A stretch of DNA of 64,000 nucleotides, taken from positions 266,001 to 330,000 of the forward strand of contig BSBK01006427.1 of NCBI GenBank assembly GCA_027943335.1. Reading direction: 5' to 3'. The notes beneath the pieces were generated by a model. That model saw only the letters and a program-made list of their open reading frames with translations. It did no database searches and had not been told where the DNA came from. Positions 23,593-35,183 of this stretch are shown piece by piece; the stretch's first letter is position 1, and every line of letters begins with the position of its first letter. A program made the translations under genes and the position numbers. The DNA comes from Chamaecyparis obtusa (Eukaryota > Streptophyta > Pinopsida > Cupressales > Cupressaceae).

Positions 23593-24495
23593 GATGGATT
23601 TCTTGACCTACTCTTGGACCTCCTTGATAGTTTGAGTGAAGTCCTCTTCTTGTCCACTCTTCATATCCATTGAACCTAAGCCTCTTAGTTCACATAAAAC
23701 TTTAGGGTGTCTTCCATACACAACCTCAAAAGGACTTCTCCCTATGGTCCTATTCACACTATCATTTTAGGCATATTCTTCTTGAGGAATGACAAGATCC
23801 CAAGTTTTCCCATATTCCTTGGTCAGACACCTTAGCAAGTTTCCCAACACTCTATTTATAACTTGAGTTTAACCATTAGTTTGAGGATGGTATGCTGAGC
23901 TAAATGAGAGATTAGTTCCTAACCCTTTCCATAAGGTTTTCCAAAAATGGCCCATGAACTTGCTATCCCTATCTAACACAATGCTCAATGGGAATCCATG
24001 AATCCTTACTATCTCTTTCAAGAAGAGATGGGCTATATAGCTTTCATCATGAGTAGTTCTACATGGAATGAAATGGCTCATCTTATAGAACCTATCTACT
24101 ACAACATAGATGGTATCCATACCTATTTTGGTTTCAGGGAGTCCAACCACAAAGTCCATGCTCACACACTCCCAAGGCCTATTTGGAACTGGTAAAGGTT
24201 GATAGAGCCCTGTGTTGCTTGAACCTCCTTTAGCTCTTTGACACACACCACATTGCTCCACATATCTTCTCACATCCCTTGCTAACTTAGGCCAAAAATA
24301 GTACCTTTTTACTAGCTCCATGGTTTTGTTTATGCCAAAATTTCCACTTAGGCTACCATTATGCTTCTCTTGAATCAGATTTTCCCTCATTGATCCCCTA
24401 GGCACACATAGTTGATTGCCTTTGAACAAGAGTCCGTTTTGTAGGGTGTAATCTTCATACTCACCATGGAAATGGCTCTCAAGCTCTTGGCACAC
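23593..24495 (-). pseudogene. gypsy-1 integrase core remnant
   Basis: Frame 24495-23869 begins with GNQLCVPRGSMRENLIQEKH. It then shows the zinc-binding part ending CGVCQRAKGG, followed by the catalytic core: PWECVSMDFVVGLP (first Asp), VLDRDSKFMGHFWKTL (second Asp) and SSAYHPQTNG. A stop follows NG, and the rest, with the catalytic Glu and a YNDS block, can be followed to about 23600 in broken frames. Integrase would insert the cDNA into the host genome. Confidence 0.85.
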
Positions 24496-24561
24496 CTTGT
24501 AGGCTTTTGAGAAAACTTCATCCTCCTCATAAAGATCCTTGAAACCTACTATTTCAATGCT

Positions 24562-24942
24562 CTACAATTGAACTTCTTGGATAGTCAAGAGCTTCCTACT
24601 TAAGGCATTTGCTACCTTATTGAGTTTCCCCTTCTTGTCCTTGATAGTGAAGGTAAAGGATTGGAGATACTCCATCCACTTCAAGTGCCTATTGCTAAGC
24701 TTCTCTTGAGTATTAATATAGCTCAAGGCCTGATTATCTATGAAAACCAAAAATTCTTTGGGTAGGAGGTAATGCCTCCACTTCTTGAGGGATTGTAGTA
24801 ATGCATATAGTTCTAGGTCATAGGCTAAATACCTCTTCTTTTCTTCATTGATTTTCTCACAAAAAAATCCCATAGGCCTTTCCTCTTGGCTCAATACACC
24901 CCATACTACAACACCACTTGCATCACATTCAATGGTGAACAA
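24562..24942 (-). pseudogene. gypsy-1 RNase H
   Basis: 126 open residues: FTIECDASG at the start (first catalytic Asp), ELYALLQSLKKWRHYLL in the middle, FIDNQALSYINTQ and LNKVANALSR near the end. This is the Ty3/gypsy RNase H, which would remove the RNA strand during reverse transcription. It is among the better preserved modules. The frame does not join directly to the reverse transcriptase or the integrase without crossing stops. Confidence 0.87.
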
Positions 24943-24987
24943 TTTGTCAAAAGTTGGTAAGAGTAAGATAGGTTTGGTAGCTACCTC

Positions 24988-25772
24988 TTACTTCAAGGTT
25001 TGGAATGTCTTATCAGCTACCTCAGTCCATTTGAACTTAGTTTTAAGTACTCCCTTGATGGTGTCAAGAAATGGAGAACATATACCACTAAAATTTCTCA
25101 CAAATTTCCTATAGAATTGGGCTAGCCCATGGAAACTTGGAACTTCAGTCCCTATTTTAGGGGCAAGCCAATTCAAGATTGCCTCCACCTTCCTTGGTTC
25201 CATTTTCAAAGTGCCCTTGGACACCACAAATCCCAAGTAAACTAGTTCTTGCTGCATGAACTCACATTTCTCAAGGTTAATAGCCAATTGTTCTTCATTT
25301 AGCCTCTTCAAGACTAACCTTAAGTGCTCAAGGTGCTCTGCTTTATTTCTGCTATAAATGAGTATGTCATCTAGATACACCACCATAAATCTTCCTATGA
25401 ATTCCTTCAAGACCTCATTCATCAACCTCATGAAGGTGCTTGGGACATTGGTAAGCCCAAATGGAATCATAAGCCATTCATATAACCCATCTATGGTTTA
25501 AAAGCAATCTTCCACTCATCACCCTCCTTAATACTTATTTGGTGATACCCACTCTTGAGATCCAACTTTGTAAAATACATAGCACCCCATTCACAATCCA
25601 TCAAGTCTTCTATTCTTGGAATTGGGAACCTATACCTAATAGTGATCCTATTGATGGCCCTTGAGTTATTAAAAAGTCTCCATTTTCCTCCCTTCTTGGA
25701 TGCCAACACCACCAGAACTACACATGGACTAATACTTTTCTTGATCAGTCCTTGATCCAATAACTCTTGCAC
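24988..25772 (-). pseudogene. gypsy-1 reverse transcriptase
   Basis: Two frames, 25772-25491 and 25470-24988, separated by a short break. The first holds KGGKWRLFNNSRAINRITIR and YFTKLDLKSGYHQI. The second holds [20 protein letters not shown] and the active site [10 protein letters not shown] (codons at 25366-25377), then the thumb and connection ([23 protein letters not shown]). All catalytic Asp positions are intact. The break lies in the AFKT/MPFGL region between the fingers and the active site. Confidence 0.9.
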
Positions 25773-25811
25773 TTTTCTTTCTACTTCTTTGTTTTGATCA
25801 AGGGTAAGATT

Positions 25812-26455
25812 CTAGGCTACTTTGTTTCGCAGAGATGCATTGGGTACAAAGTCTATTTGATGACTTATAGCCCTACTTGGTGGAAGTGTAGTAGGTGCTC
25901 CATCACTCACAATGTCCTTGAAATCTTCTAGCATTTGTTTCACCTCTATAGGTGTTCCTACATGCAACTTATGTTCATCCTCTATTGGTTTCACCATAAT
26001 GGTGCATCCCTCTATTTCAACATCATGTATAAAGTGTAGGAATTCCTTCCCACTGCTAAGAAACACACTAGGTGTCCTTGAGGCTCCATCAACATTCTCT
26101 GTCAAAGACTGAATCTCAAATGTCTTACCATCCTTCTTGAATGAAATGGAGTTCTCTTCTCCATCATAAAGCACTTTCCTATCGAATTTCTAGGGTCTCC
26201 CCAATAGGAGATGGAAGGCATCCATGGGAAGGACATCACAAAGAACCTTGTCTCTATAGCCTCCAATGGAAAACTCCACCCATGTTTGCTCATTCACCAA
26301 TACACTCTACTCTTGATTCAACCAAGTCACCTTGTAAGAATTTGCATGGGGAATCTTTATAAGTTTTAACTTCTTTACAAATTCATTTGATATGATGTTA
26401 TCAGTTGATCCTGAATCAACTATCACCTTACACACCTTGCCTTGAATTTTGCACC
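25812..26455 (-). pseudogene. gypsy-1 protease and linker
   Basis: Near 26430 the minus strand reads KVIVDSGSTDNIISNEF, an intact DSG retropepsin site, followed by LPMDAFHLLLGRP near 26190. Two stops lie between these motifs and the open stretch 26174-25812, which is the linker toward the reverse transcriptase (IVSDGAPTTLPPSRAISHQI, where related elements have LP..R...H.I). Confidence 0.8.
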
Positions 26456-26477
26456 TCAGTCTAAATAGAGCTCTTCT

Positions 26478-27453
26478 TTACTTGGGTTCTCCTTGGTTAG
26501 GTTGCCTTATTAGTACCCTCCTAAACATCAAGTTCTCCCCCATTTCTAATTCTAGCTTTCTTACTTCATTAATACATGAACTACTACCATCTTCTTGGGT
26601 ATAGGCTACCCTCTTTTCACCACTAGAGCTTGTAGGTTTGTCAGGACACCTATAGGTAGGGTTTCCAAGCTGTCCACATTTATAAAACTTCATTGTGGTA
26701 AAGTAGGAGCTAATTCTTCCTATACTTCTTCCTCTTCCACCCTAAGATCCTCTTCCTCTACCAAATGTTCCTCTTGAACTGATCTCTGCAACCTACTCTA
26801 GGATTCTACTCTCTCCTTGGCTTTTAGAGTTACCTCCTCTACCACTAGAACCTCCTCTTTGACCCCCTCTAGAGTCCCTACCTCTACCTCTATTTTTGGA
26901 GTTAGGTTCCTGCATCTTTCTCTGCTTATCTTCTAGCTTTTGTGACATGTGCTAACATCCAAGGACTATGGTAGGAATAAATAGATTCATGTCCTCTGCT
27001 ATACTCCATCTCAATCCACTGAAATACCTTGCCACCTTGATGCTCTCCTCCTCTTTCACCTTGGACCTTAGAATCAACTTGTGGAACTCTTCAATATAGG
27101 TTGCTACATCCATCTCTTTTTTCTTGAGGTTCAACCTTCTTCTATGCTTCTAGATTTCATAATCTATAGGCAAGTATGCTTCCTTCACTTTGTTTACCAT
27201 GGCTTTCCAATTGGCAATAGGGTTCTTTCCCTCTTTATCCCTTTCTTCTTGGAGATAGTTCCACCAAGTTAGAACTTGGCCTCTCAATCTTGGTTTGGCC
27301 ACTTTGACCTTTTTTTGCCTCAGAGATCCCTTCACACTTGAAGTGATTCTCCATACCCTCTATCCATTGCATTACAAGCTTAGTGTCCATCCTACCAGTA
27401 AGAAGTGAAACACCTTCAAGTGCCTTGCCAATGATGGCCTTTAGTGCTTTCAA
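26478..27453 (-). pseudogene. gypsy-1 Gag
   Basis: The minus-strand frames 27453-27235, 27335-27150, 27134-26952 and 26693-26478 together form a Ty3/gypsy Gag. Visible are DTKLVMQWIEGMENHFKCEG, GQVLTWWNYLQ, KVKEAYLPIDYE, VATYIEEFHKLILRSKV and VARYFSGLR. The zinc knuckle near 26690 is damaged: YKCGQLGNPTYRC has lost its first Cys (now Phe) and its His (now Asn). Gag would form the virus-like particle. Confidence 0.82.
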
Positions 27454-27757
27454 GAACTACTCATCTTGAGTAGGAGGATTAGGTGTAGGCACTTCATCAT
27501 CTATAGTCAACCCTTTTTCCTTAGCATCCTGCTCCTCCATTCTATCTTTCACTTTATCTACCTTTTCTTTGACATCATCCAAGAGTTGTTCCATCTGATA
27601 TTATCTTTCTTATAGGAGTCTATTGGCTTCCTCTTGATCTTCTACCTTTTTGGCTAGGTCTACATTTATATCCATCTTCTACTTTTGAAATGATCCAACT
27701 AATTCCTCTAGAGGTTGAAACATTCACTTTCCAACTATCCACTTCCCAATCCTTATA

Positions 27758-27771
27758 GGCTTTGATACCAA
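27758..27771 (-). other. Primer binding site of gypsy-1
   Basis: The minus strand reads TTGGTATCAAAGCC two bases after the 5' LTR, an initiator tRNA-Met-type site. Chromoviruses of plants commonly use this primer. Confidence 0.88.
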
Positions 27772-27773
27772 TC

Positions 27774-29398
27774 TAATGGGGAGATTGGGATAGACTAGCT
27801 AGTCTATGCTCCCTGATCCTTGTCTTGGATCCCAATGTGCTCTTTAAACACCTTATGGTCTATAGGACTCCTATTCACTCTAGGATCCCCTAACCTAACC
27901 CAATCTATCCACCAAGGATAAACTCTCCTTCTTCCTAGCTAGTTTGCACTCTTCCTAGCTCCATTCCCTTACATAGACCAATAAGGGGTTTTAAGGCTTA
28001 ATCAAATACATAGGCTCTGACAAGAGAAATGTTGACTTACATGGTGTTTTTGCATCAAATAAAGCATCTCCAAAGTGTTGGTGAAGATGGGTTGATACCT
28101 AATTTCAAAGTTTCTTCACAAAATAGGGCTACTAGAAAGAGCCCCTATTAGGCCTCCTCTCTGGGCTTTTAGGGCTTTTGACCCACTTCTTCCATAGATT
28201 CAAGGCCAGAGTTCCAAAAGAAACTCCATTAAATTTCCAAACCCTTAAGGATTTTTAGGGTTTTGGGGCTTCAACTGTCCATATAGTGCCAACACTAGAA
28301 ATGAGGGTTTTAAGGGGTTTTTAGGGCTTTTTAGGCTTCTCCAAGTCATAGGGCTTATCTATCTACATAAACACCTCTAATGAATTTGTATAACTCTCTC
28401 CTTAATACTATTGAGCCTTCACTCATGCCATTTGACTTCCACAAAAGGGCTTGTCTTGAAACTCTCTCCCTTGTCCTCTAGAGCTTCTCAAAGTCTAACC
28501 ATACCTAGCCGGGCACTGCTTAGTCTCGCCTAGGTCTTGGTCAATAAATAACTTTCATGTGTGATCTAGGGACCTTCTTTCATGTATGTATAGGTTAGGG
28601 TCTATACTACCATATCCAAAATACCCATGGTGTTTCCACAGTGGGAATAGGAGTTACAGGCCCTACATTACAAACCCCTTCAAACTGGACATGGGACTGG
28701 CAGATTCAAAACAAAAACTTTTATACACACAAATGAAAAAATAAATTACTCTAAGCACACAAAAATGAAATTAAATACAACCAAAAAAATTTAAAATGTC
28801 AAAGATATTATGTGCAATCCATTAACTCAACATATCATGTCATAAATCTTGACTGGCACACACTTCTAACAGTCACAGTAAGGTTTTTCCAACTCAAGGC
28901 TATACAAAATGAATGTGAACCCTTGAATTAGGGTTTTTCAAGTCATATATAGTCTCCTCCTAGGGATTAGAGCTGGGTTAGGGCTTAGAGCCACTTTGGT
29001 AAGTTTTAGACCTTCATTAGGAAAAATTGCTAAGCAACTTTGAAAAGTTGCTAGCAACTTTTTGAGCAACTTTTTCTTGCTCGAGCAACTTTTTCTCTCA
29101 CTACCTCCTAAGACCATTCTTAGGTCTATTATAAGGAACACTTGTGCCAAAACTTCCAAAAGCCCTATTTTAAGACTTTGACCAATCTAAACAAGAAGTG
29201 ATCTCAGGATGACATCATGCCGTGAGTCACTGTACAATTAGAATTGGAAGATTGAACTATGACTCTAGGACCTCACCTAGGCCTACACACACCAACTGAG
29301 TTTTAAAACTCTTATTCTAATTACAAGCCTTCATTAGGCTAACTAACACAATAAAATTGGGTGATGGTGGGATCCCTTAGAAGGGTTCTCCTACACCA
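27774..29398 (-). repeat. 5' LTR of gypsy-1
   Basis: About 1625 bp, pairing with 21460-23061. The plus-strand start is TAATGGGGAG where the other LTR has TGATGGGGAG. The end CTACACCA is followed by the target duplication TGATA. The AGCAACTTTTT / CTCGAG cluster is at 29025-29100. Confidence 0.9.
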
Positions 29399-29403
29399 TG
29401 ATA

Positions 29404-29682
29404 TCTTAAAATTCAGCATTTGTTAAGGCAACAACAATCTCTATCATTGACATATTATGTTCATCTCTATCTCTCAACTGATCAATAGTAAAAGTTCCAA
29501 TAGTTTATTGTATGTAATCATTATGCAAGTAAAATATTGCAAATTATCCAATTCCAGATATGGGCAACCTCATTTTCTTTTCCATGTCGAGAAGTTCTCT
29601 TTATTCAACGTTGGCACCTCTCTCTTATACATCTTGTGATCTTTAACTTAAGTCCTTTAAATTTTCCTTCCAAGCAACCAAT
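29404..29682 (-). pseudogene. copia-X Gag remnant, proximal part
   Basis: The minus strand downstream of the primer site reads MYKREVPTLNKENFSTWKRK, the start of a copia Gag (VP.L...NF..W...M). It continues with damage through FTIDQLRDRDEHNMSMIEIV to the chromovirus insertion point at 29403. The reading resumes at 21454 on the other side. Confidence 0.72.
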
Positions 29683-29695
29683 GCTCTGATACCAA
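29683..29695 (-). other. Primer binding site of copia-X
   Basis: The minus strand reads TTGGTATCAGAGC, an exact match to the common plant initiator tRNA-Met primer site, one base after an LTR end ...CTAACA. It fixes the left edge of the 5' LTR at 29697. Confidence 0.9.
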
Positions 29696-29696
29696 T

Positions 29697-31910
29697 TGTT
29701 AGATAACTAAAAGGGGGATTTAATTAGTTAATACCAATTATCCTACAGTCCCAAAAGCTCCCAGATGTATATATAAAACCTTTTCAATAGTTTGTCAACT
29801 CTATAAGCTATCAACAATAACTTTCTCTTCAGTTCCTAATTGTTAGCATATAAAATATTGTGTTTACCAATTAGACTAATTATACAATGTGTAAAGTAAA
29901 ATAGAAATCCAATCATGAAAAATATAAATAACATAAATATTTTTAACATGGAAACCCTGTTAGGGGAAAAACCACCTGGGACCAGTTACCCAAAATAATT
30001 CACTCTTCTCAAGTGAGCTCGGTTAGGAGCCAACCATGTCAAAGGTTACAAAACACATTGTAAGGTGTGACCTAGTTAGAGGATTTATCACTAACAGTTC
30101 TCCTTTGACCATTATTCACTATGGGGTCAACAAGAAAACCAACAACATTCATTGAATGTCATATTGAAATACATAAAAGATGGTTAAGTCCACTCGGTTA
30201 AGAGAATTTTTTGTAAAAATGGTTAAATTGATACAGTAATGATTTGATTCAAATACAACTAAGATTTGAATATTTTCAGATCTATTCTAAGCTCAAAATA
30301 CCTCCTTTGATCAATATTCAATTTAATCCTTCATATCCTCCAACTTCATTCAACTCAGTGAATAATTCTCTGTCCCTCAGTAATGTATGTAGTTCAGATC
30401 GATTATGTCTATAACCTATTTTATCAGTGGTGCATGAAAAAAATCCTTTCATGTGAATTCTCCTATAGTGTCAATCATCCCAAACTCAATAACAAATCAC
30501 ATATCTCTTTAAATAGATTTCATAAACCATTTTCCTCTCATCCATTAGATTTTGCCTCTTAATCTCCATCTCTCCTTTTTTTGCTTCAAGCTTCCTCAGA
30601 AGTTGTGTCTATAACATGTTTCATCCTTCTCCATTTGATCAATATTGATTTTTTTCAGCTATTAGATCATCATAAAAATATTTATCATCTACCTCAGAAT
30701 CATAAGAAATCCTCTAGCTCATCAATTCACTTGGCTATTTGATGCACAAGCATCTCAGGTCCTTGGAAATCCCTGTGTCACCAAAAAGATGTTTGAAGTT
30801 TTCAGTGTTTCTTGGTTCCTTCCTTAACAGAGTTGGTTTTGTGTTGCTTAGTTTCCTTTTTTCACCAATGTTGGTTAGTTATCTCTTTGGCACTCAATGA
30901 ATTTCCCTAGCACTTGGTGATACTTGTCTGGCGATTGATTATCCTTTCTTACCGATGGGTTTCTTTTGAGTTCTTGTTGAGGTTAACTCTTGCAATTAAT
31001 TTTGGTCACAGATTTAATGTTGTTATCTATCATTGGGAAGTGTGTGGATCTAGATCTATTCATTCCTTCCATGATTGGTGGATCTGAAGGCTGACTTGTT
31101 CAGTAGCCTGTTGTATAAACGTAGTTGTTTGGTTAGAATTTAGGAGTTAATTTTGATAGAGGATATAAAATAGAAGATTAGAGATTATTCACAGATCCTT
31201 ATATGTTTGAGGACTTATGTACTTGATTGTAATATCTAGCCAAAACCAGGAAGGCCTTACAACTTGGCATGTATGAATCAATTTGAAGATAATATATAGA
31301 AGTGATCCTACATTCTCTCTCACTTGTTGTGTTGTTACTTCCCCATATTGTTCTACATGGTGGATCTGGTTAGGGTGTTCCTTTGGCCCCTCTCCCTTTC
31401 CATCCCTTGCATCACTATTATAAGCTTTATTGTATCTTTCACTTAGTCAATACTAGAATGTGTCATTGAATACTTGCTTAGTTAATATTGTACTCAATAT
31501 ACACTACACTAGCTTGGTGTAAACTGAAATCTTAAATTACCGACCACATAAACTTTTTTAGTTCTGATCTTCAATACATAACAAATTCATGTAATATAAT
31601 CAAGTCAACAATATGATGCCATATAATCATCGATAAATTACCCAATGTATACCTTAGCCATATCTTTCATATCCATCTTATCTTCATGTTGATATCTCAT
31701 TCCTTTACCATTTTTCTTATTTAGATGTTGTAACTAACATGATAAGTATAGTCAAGACTAGTTGACATCAATGACAAGACATTGACTAATTTAATTTCCT
31801 TACATATCACTTTAGTAGCTTGGTGATCTCTAATCACTATCTTTCACTTATCCATTCATTACATCAAGATATTCAATCAGTTGTAGATTATCAGTTTCCA
31901 CTTGATAATA
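29697..31910 (-). repeat. 5' LTR of copia-X (split)
   Basis: Starts TGTTAGATAAC at 29697 and can be aligned with the left LTR up to about 31893; the outer end near ATAGATACCA (about 31910) is approximate. It contains a TATATATAAAA box near 29767 and is interrupted by solo LTR 2. Net length without the insertion is about 1.5 kb. Confidence 0.68.
30740..31414 (+). mobile_element. Solo LTR 2
   Basis: A 675-bp insert, beginning TGATGCACAAGC and ending CCTTGCATCA, flanked by the direct repeat CTATT (30735-30739 and 31415-31419). A TATAAAA box is at 31164-31170. The terminal TGATG/CATCA and the first 60 bp (AGCATC, GGT, GAATC/GAAATC, TCACC, AAAA in the same order) match solo LTR 1, so both probably derive from one diverged family. 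No internal sequence of that family is present in the window. Confidence 0.85.
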
Positions 31911-33560
31911 GATACCAAAATGAGGAGAGATAAGGTGTTTTTATACCCAATCCATCATTTTGGGATTAAAAAATGATCCAGTCCAACCAAAAAATCATAT
32001 ATCAAGTGTAATACCACAATATCAAGTTCATGACCAAATTTGGGGCCTGATCCTCAAGGACATGTCAACATTGGCGACATGTATTCTTGATAATAGGATA
32101 AAATTTGAATGGGAAGTTGGGATAGGTGAGAAGAAGTTGGGGGGGAAGAAGAATAGGTTTCCAAGAACAAGAATATTGGGAATTAAAACCTTATAATCAC
32201 AAAAATGATGTCTAATAGGTCCTATTAAATTATCCAAACAAGAGGGATAACTTTGTAGGATGATAAATTTAGCCCCAACTTTAGAAGGAGTATAAGAAAA
32301 ACCCATGCTCATGATAAAGTAGATCAATGCACAAGAATAATATTATCAAGGTTAAGGAGAGATAAACATCAAGCCCCAAAGTGACTTACATCTTCATTGA
32401 ATCCAAAAACAATATAATAGGCATTTCTCAAAAGAAACAGAAGAGAAAGATGGAGAAATAGAGAAGTGTGACCACTAGCCTAGTAAGGTATTGTCTTACT
32501 ATGGATCATGCAAATAGAAAGAATTTAAAAAGATGGCATTAAAGATCTAGCAATATATGTTATGCTATTCAACCCATAAAAGAGGATCAGTGTAAGTAAG
32601 GAAAGCATTATCTCTATGAAGGGATATCAAAGGGAAATCAGGCCTAGGGAAATAATTATCTCCAAAGTGATCAAAGAAAAGAAGATCAGTTAATAAGGAA
32701 ATAAATTTCTCCATCAAGGAATCTAAATAAAAAATTTAGAGCTAATAAAAACATTGTCTCCAAATGGATCAAATAAAGAAAGATCAGTCCTTAATGAAAC
32801 TATTATCTTCATTAAGAAATATAGAAAAGGAGGATCACTCCTTAAGGAAAGAATTATCTTTATTAAGAGATCTAATGTAAAAGATGAGAAAAAGGAAAAA
32901 ATTGTGCCCTTGGCCATTTGCAAGATTAATTTCATTGAATCATTGTGTATGTGTGGGACAAATGTGAAAAAAGGAGAGGAGTATATACCCTCATTCTAAA
33001 GCAATTGCAAACACCTTAATGGGAGAAATGGATTTAATGAACTATACATGCACCCACAAGAAACATATCCACCAAGAGATGCCACCAATAAAGGACATAG
33101 AAAGAGAAATAAACACATGAAAAAGGGACACAGATGGATCTAATATCTCAAGCATCTGCATGGTCACCAATATGATCATTTTTATCATATACCAAAGATA
33201 CTTGAACAAGATGAAGAGAATATAAGACTCGCAAAGAAGTGTCTTTTTGTGTTGACATCACAGAGACCAAAAAGAATAGGTAGATACCATCTTTAATCAT
33301 TCCCAACAAAACAACACAAAGGAACATTTACAAAAAGTATCACATGCACAACATAACATGTAACAACATTCGTTGGAAACTACAATTGAAACAATTGTTA
33401 TATTGTCATTGAATATGTCAAACCTTAATTGGTAAGACAATTGTGATCTAGTAGAGTACCATATATTTTGATTGGTGAAGAGGATTTGAAAAGAGGAGAT
33501 AACAAGAGGACCTAAGGAAAGGTTGAGCTATGTGATACTTCAATGGGTACTTGATTAGTT
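31911..33560. other. Unassigned AT-rich stretch
   Basis: No LTR ends, protein motif or RNA gene recognised. Open frames at 31960-32196 and 32754-32999 (plus) show no known domain and no codon pattern that I trust. The part 32580-32900 repeats a loose theme (see separate entry). It could be the outer flank or the far LTR part of the plus-strand copia that follows. Confidence 0.4.
32580..32900. repeat. Diverged internal repeats
   Basis: Three or four loose copies of a theme of roughly 70-90 bp: AAGATCAGTCCTTAA, then ATTATCTTCATTAAG, then AGATCTAA. They are too diverged for exact boundaries. Confidence 0.5.
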
Positions 33561-35183
33561 GGCACATTGACAAGGTAATGTGTTGTTTATTTTTAACACT
33601 AAGTGAAGAAGAAAGACTGGAAGCATAGGCTTAACTGAGAAAAAGAGAAGAAATTGAGTTTAAGTCGAGTGATGCTAGTGTCGATCAAGCACCAATATAA
33701 GTCAAAAAATTTTAGTGTCGACTGAGCATCAATAATTATCAAGAAAAAAATCATTAACTGAGTGAAGATAGTATTTTACAATAAGGAAATTTTTAGCGAT
33801 GACTGAGGAGATGAACATAGTATTGATTGAGTGTTAGTAATTTGTAGCTTATGAAGGAATTGATAATCTCAACCAACATAGTTGAATTCTTTGGATATGT
33901 ATGACATGTCAACTAACATTATTAATGAATGGTATAGATCATTTAATGCATGGTAAATCATTTTCTTATGGATTCCAGGAGAAGTTTGGAGATGTATCTA
34001 GAAGGAAGAGGAGAATAAAATGATGGAAGGATTCAATGAATTTGACCTAAACCTAAGATATATGGAAGAGATTAAGCAAAAAATATTAATCTACCTAAAG
34101 GAGGTATAAGGATGACCTTATTGAGAGGTTATGAAGAGTGTGAAAAAAGGTTGATTTTATTGACAGATGAATCTAAGCATAATGTTGAAGGAGAAGCTAT
34201 GAAGAGATGAACAGAGTTGTGGTGATTGCTTGAAGATATTTTTGAGTAGATCAGAGATCAAGATGGTAATGAAGGTTAGCCAGTAAATCAACATATGAGC
34301 ATAGTGGATCTATATTTGCAAAGTGAGTTGTATATTTTAGATCAGAACCTAGTGTTACTTTCTAACCATTGTATCAGTCAAAATCATTTAATCAAGGTTG
34401 AACTAATAGTCATTTTGTAAATCCTTTAATCAAGGTGACATTCTAATGGAATGTTCTTAAGTCCTCTAACCAAGACACTTTTAACAGATTGATTCAAATC
34501 CTTTAATAGGGTCACACCTAAAATTGTGTGGTGTAAACCTTTAACATGGTTGGCTTCTCACAGAGCTCACTTTAGAAGAGTGAAAAATTAGTATCATGTT
34601 ACTAGTGGTTTTTCACATATTGGGTTTCCACTTTAAATCCTAGTGCTATACTTGTTTGAATTCTATTTGATGTGAATGTTGTTAAGAGTTTTATATTCTG
34701 CAAGTTAATTACTTTTGGACAGTGGACTACAAGTTTTATGATACTAATATATTCTATAGAGACTGAGTTGAATACTGAATAGATCTAAGTTTGTTGAAGT
34801 GTTTGAAAGTTCAATTGGTACATTTGGACTTAAGGATAACTGCTTCACCCCCCTCTCAGTTATTCTAAAATCATTCTAACAATTGGTATCAAAGTTGTTG
34901 GTGCTTGTAGAGAAATTTTAAAGGTACTTGAAGCTAATGATCAAGATGTACAAAAAGGAGGTACCAAAGTTGAAAAAAGGAGAACTTCCCTACATGGCAG
35001 AGTTTAATGAAATTACACCTAGCTGGTATTTATGATTCATAAAAATACTATGTGGAAAATTATTATGTATGACCTGCTGCACCTATGAATTCTGAGGAGA
35101 CAAAAGCTAAACAAGAACACATTCAAAAAAATTTGGAGACTACATCTTCCCTAAGCTATCCTAAATTTGAAGACATAAAGGAC
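33560..35183 (+). mobile_element. Plus-strand copia fragment: LTR, primer site and start of gag
   Basis: An LTR-like stretch of uncertain start ends in TTCTAACA at 34881. It is followed by the primer site TTGGTATCAAAGTTG at 34883 and a broken gag start (GTACAAAAAGGAGGTACCAA, the MYK.EVP theme). The gag reading, in broken frames up to about 35180, includes HIQKNLETTSSLSYPKFE. Its right side is cut by the LTR that starts at 35184. The C-rich CACCCCCCTCTCAG near 34848 is the mirror of the GAGGGGAGGGGTGAATC block in the next LTR. Confidence 0.6.
34883..34900 (+). other. Primer binding site of plus-strand copia fragment
   Basis: TTGGTATCAAAGTTGTTG, an initiator tRNA-Met-type site, one base after the LTR end CTAACA. 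The first 11 bases fit the usual plant site. Confidence 0.75.

Larger units (their letters stand above)
21460..29398 (-). mobile_element. Complete Ty3/gypsy chromovirus (gypsy-1)
   Basis: A 7.9-kb element with LTRs at 21460-23061 and 27774-29398, inserted in copia-X gag. Target duplication TGATA lies at 21455-21459 and 29399-29403; the sequence around it rejoins the duplicated gag copy. The primer site is of the tRNA-iMet type. Internal order on the minus strand is Gag, protease, reverse transcriptase, RNase H, integrase, chromodomain-like tail, the order of chromoviruses. Stops and frameshifts occur in all modules, and the LTRs are clearly diverged. The LTR divergence points to an old insertion, and the broken frames make autonomous movement impossible. 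Confidence 0.92.
19544..31910 (-). mobile_element. Decayed gag-only copia element (copia-X), host of later insertions
   Basis: After removing the chromovirus (21460-29398) and solo LTR 2 (30740-31414), a copia-type element remains. Its 5' LTR is 29697 to about 31910, its primer site is at 29683-29695, and its gag is split between 29404-29690 and about 20935-21454. Its 3' LTR runs from about 20910 down to 19544 and is truncated. The two LTR regions align over most of their length (for example the block GGTTACAAAACACATTGTAA in both). No pol lies between gag and the 3' LTR. The outer ends are approximate. Confidence 0.72.

Noticed and set aside
29678..29696. Possible tRNA gene because of the initiator tRNA-Met match
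   Set aside because: Only the 3' end complement is present, next to an LTR; it is a primer binding site. No cloverleaf was found.
32028..32327. Minus-strand frame of 99 residues
   Set aside because: Overlaps another frame in antisense, has no recognisable motif, and composition does not suggest coding.
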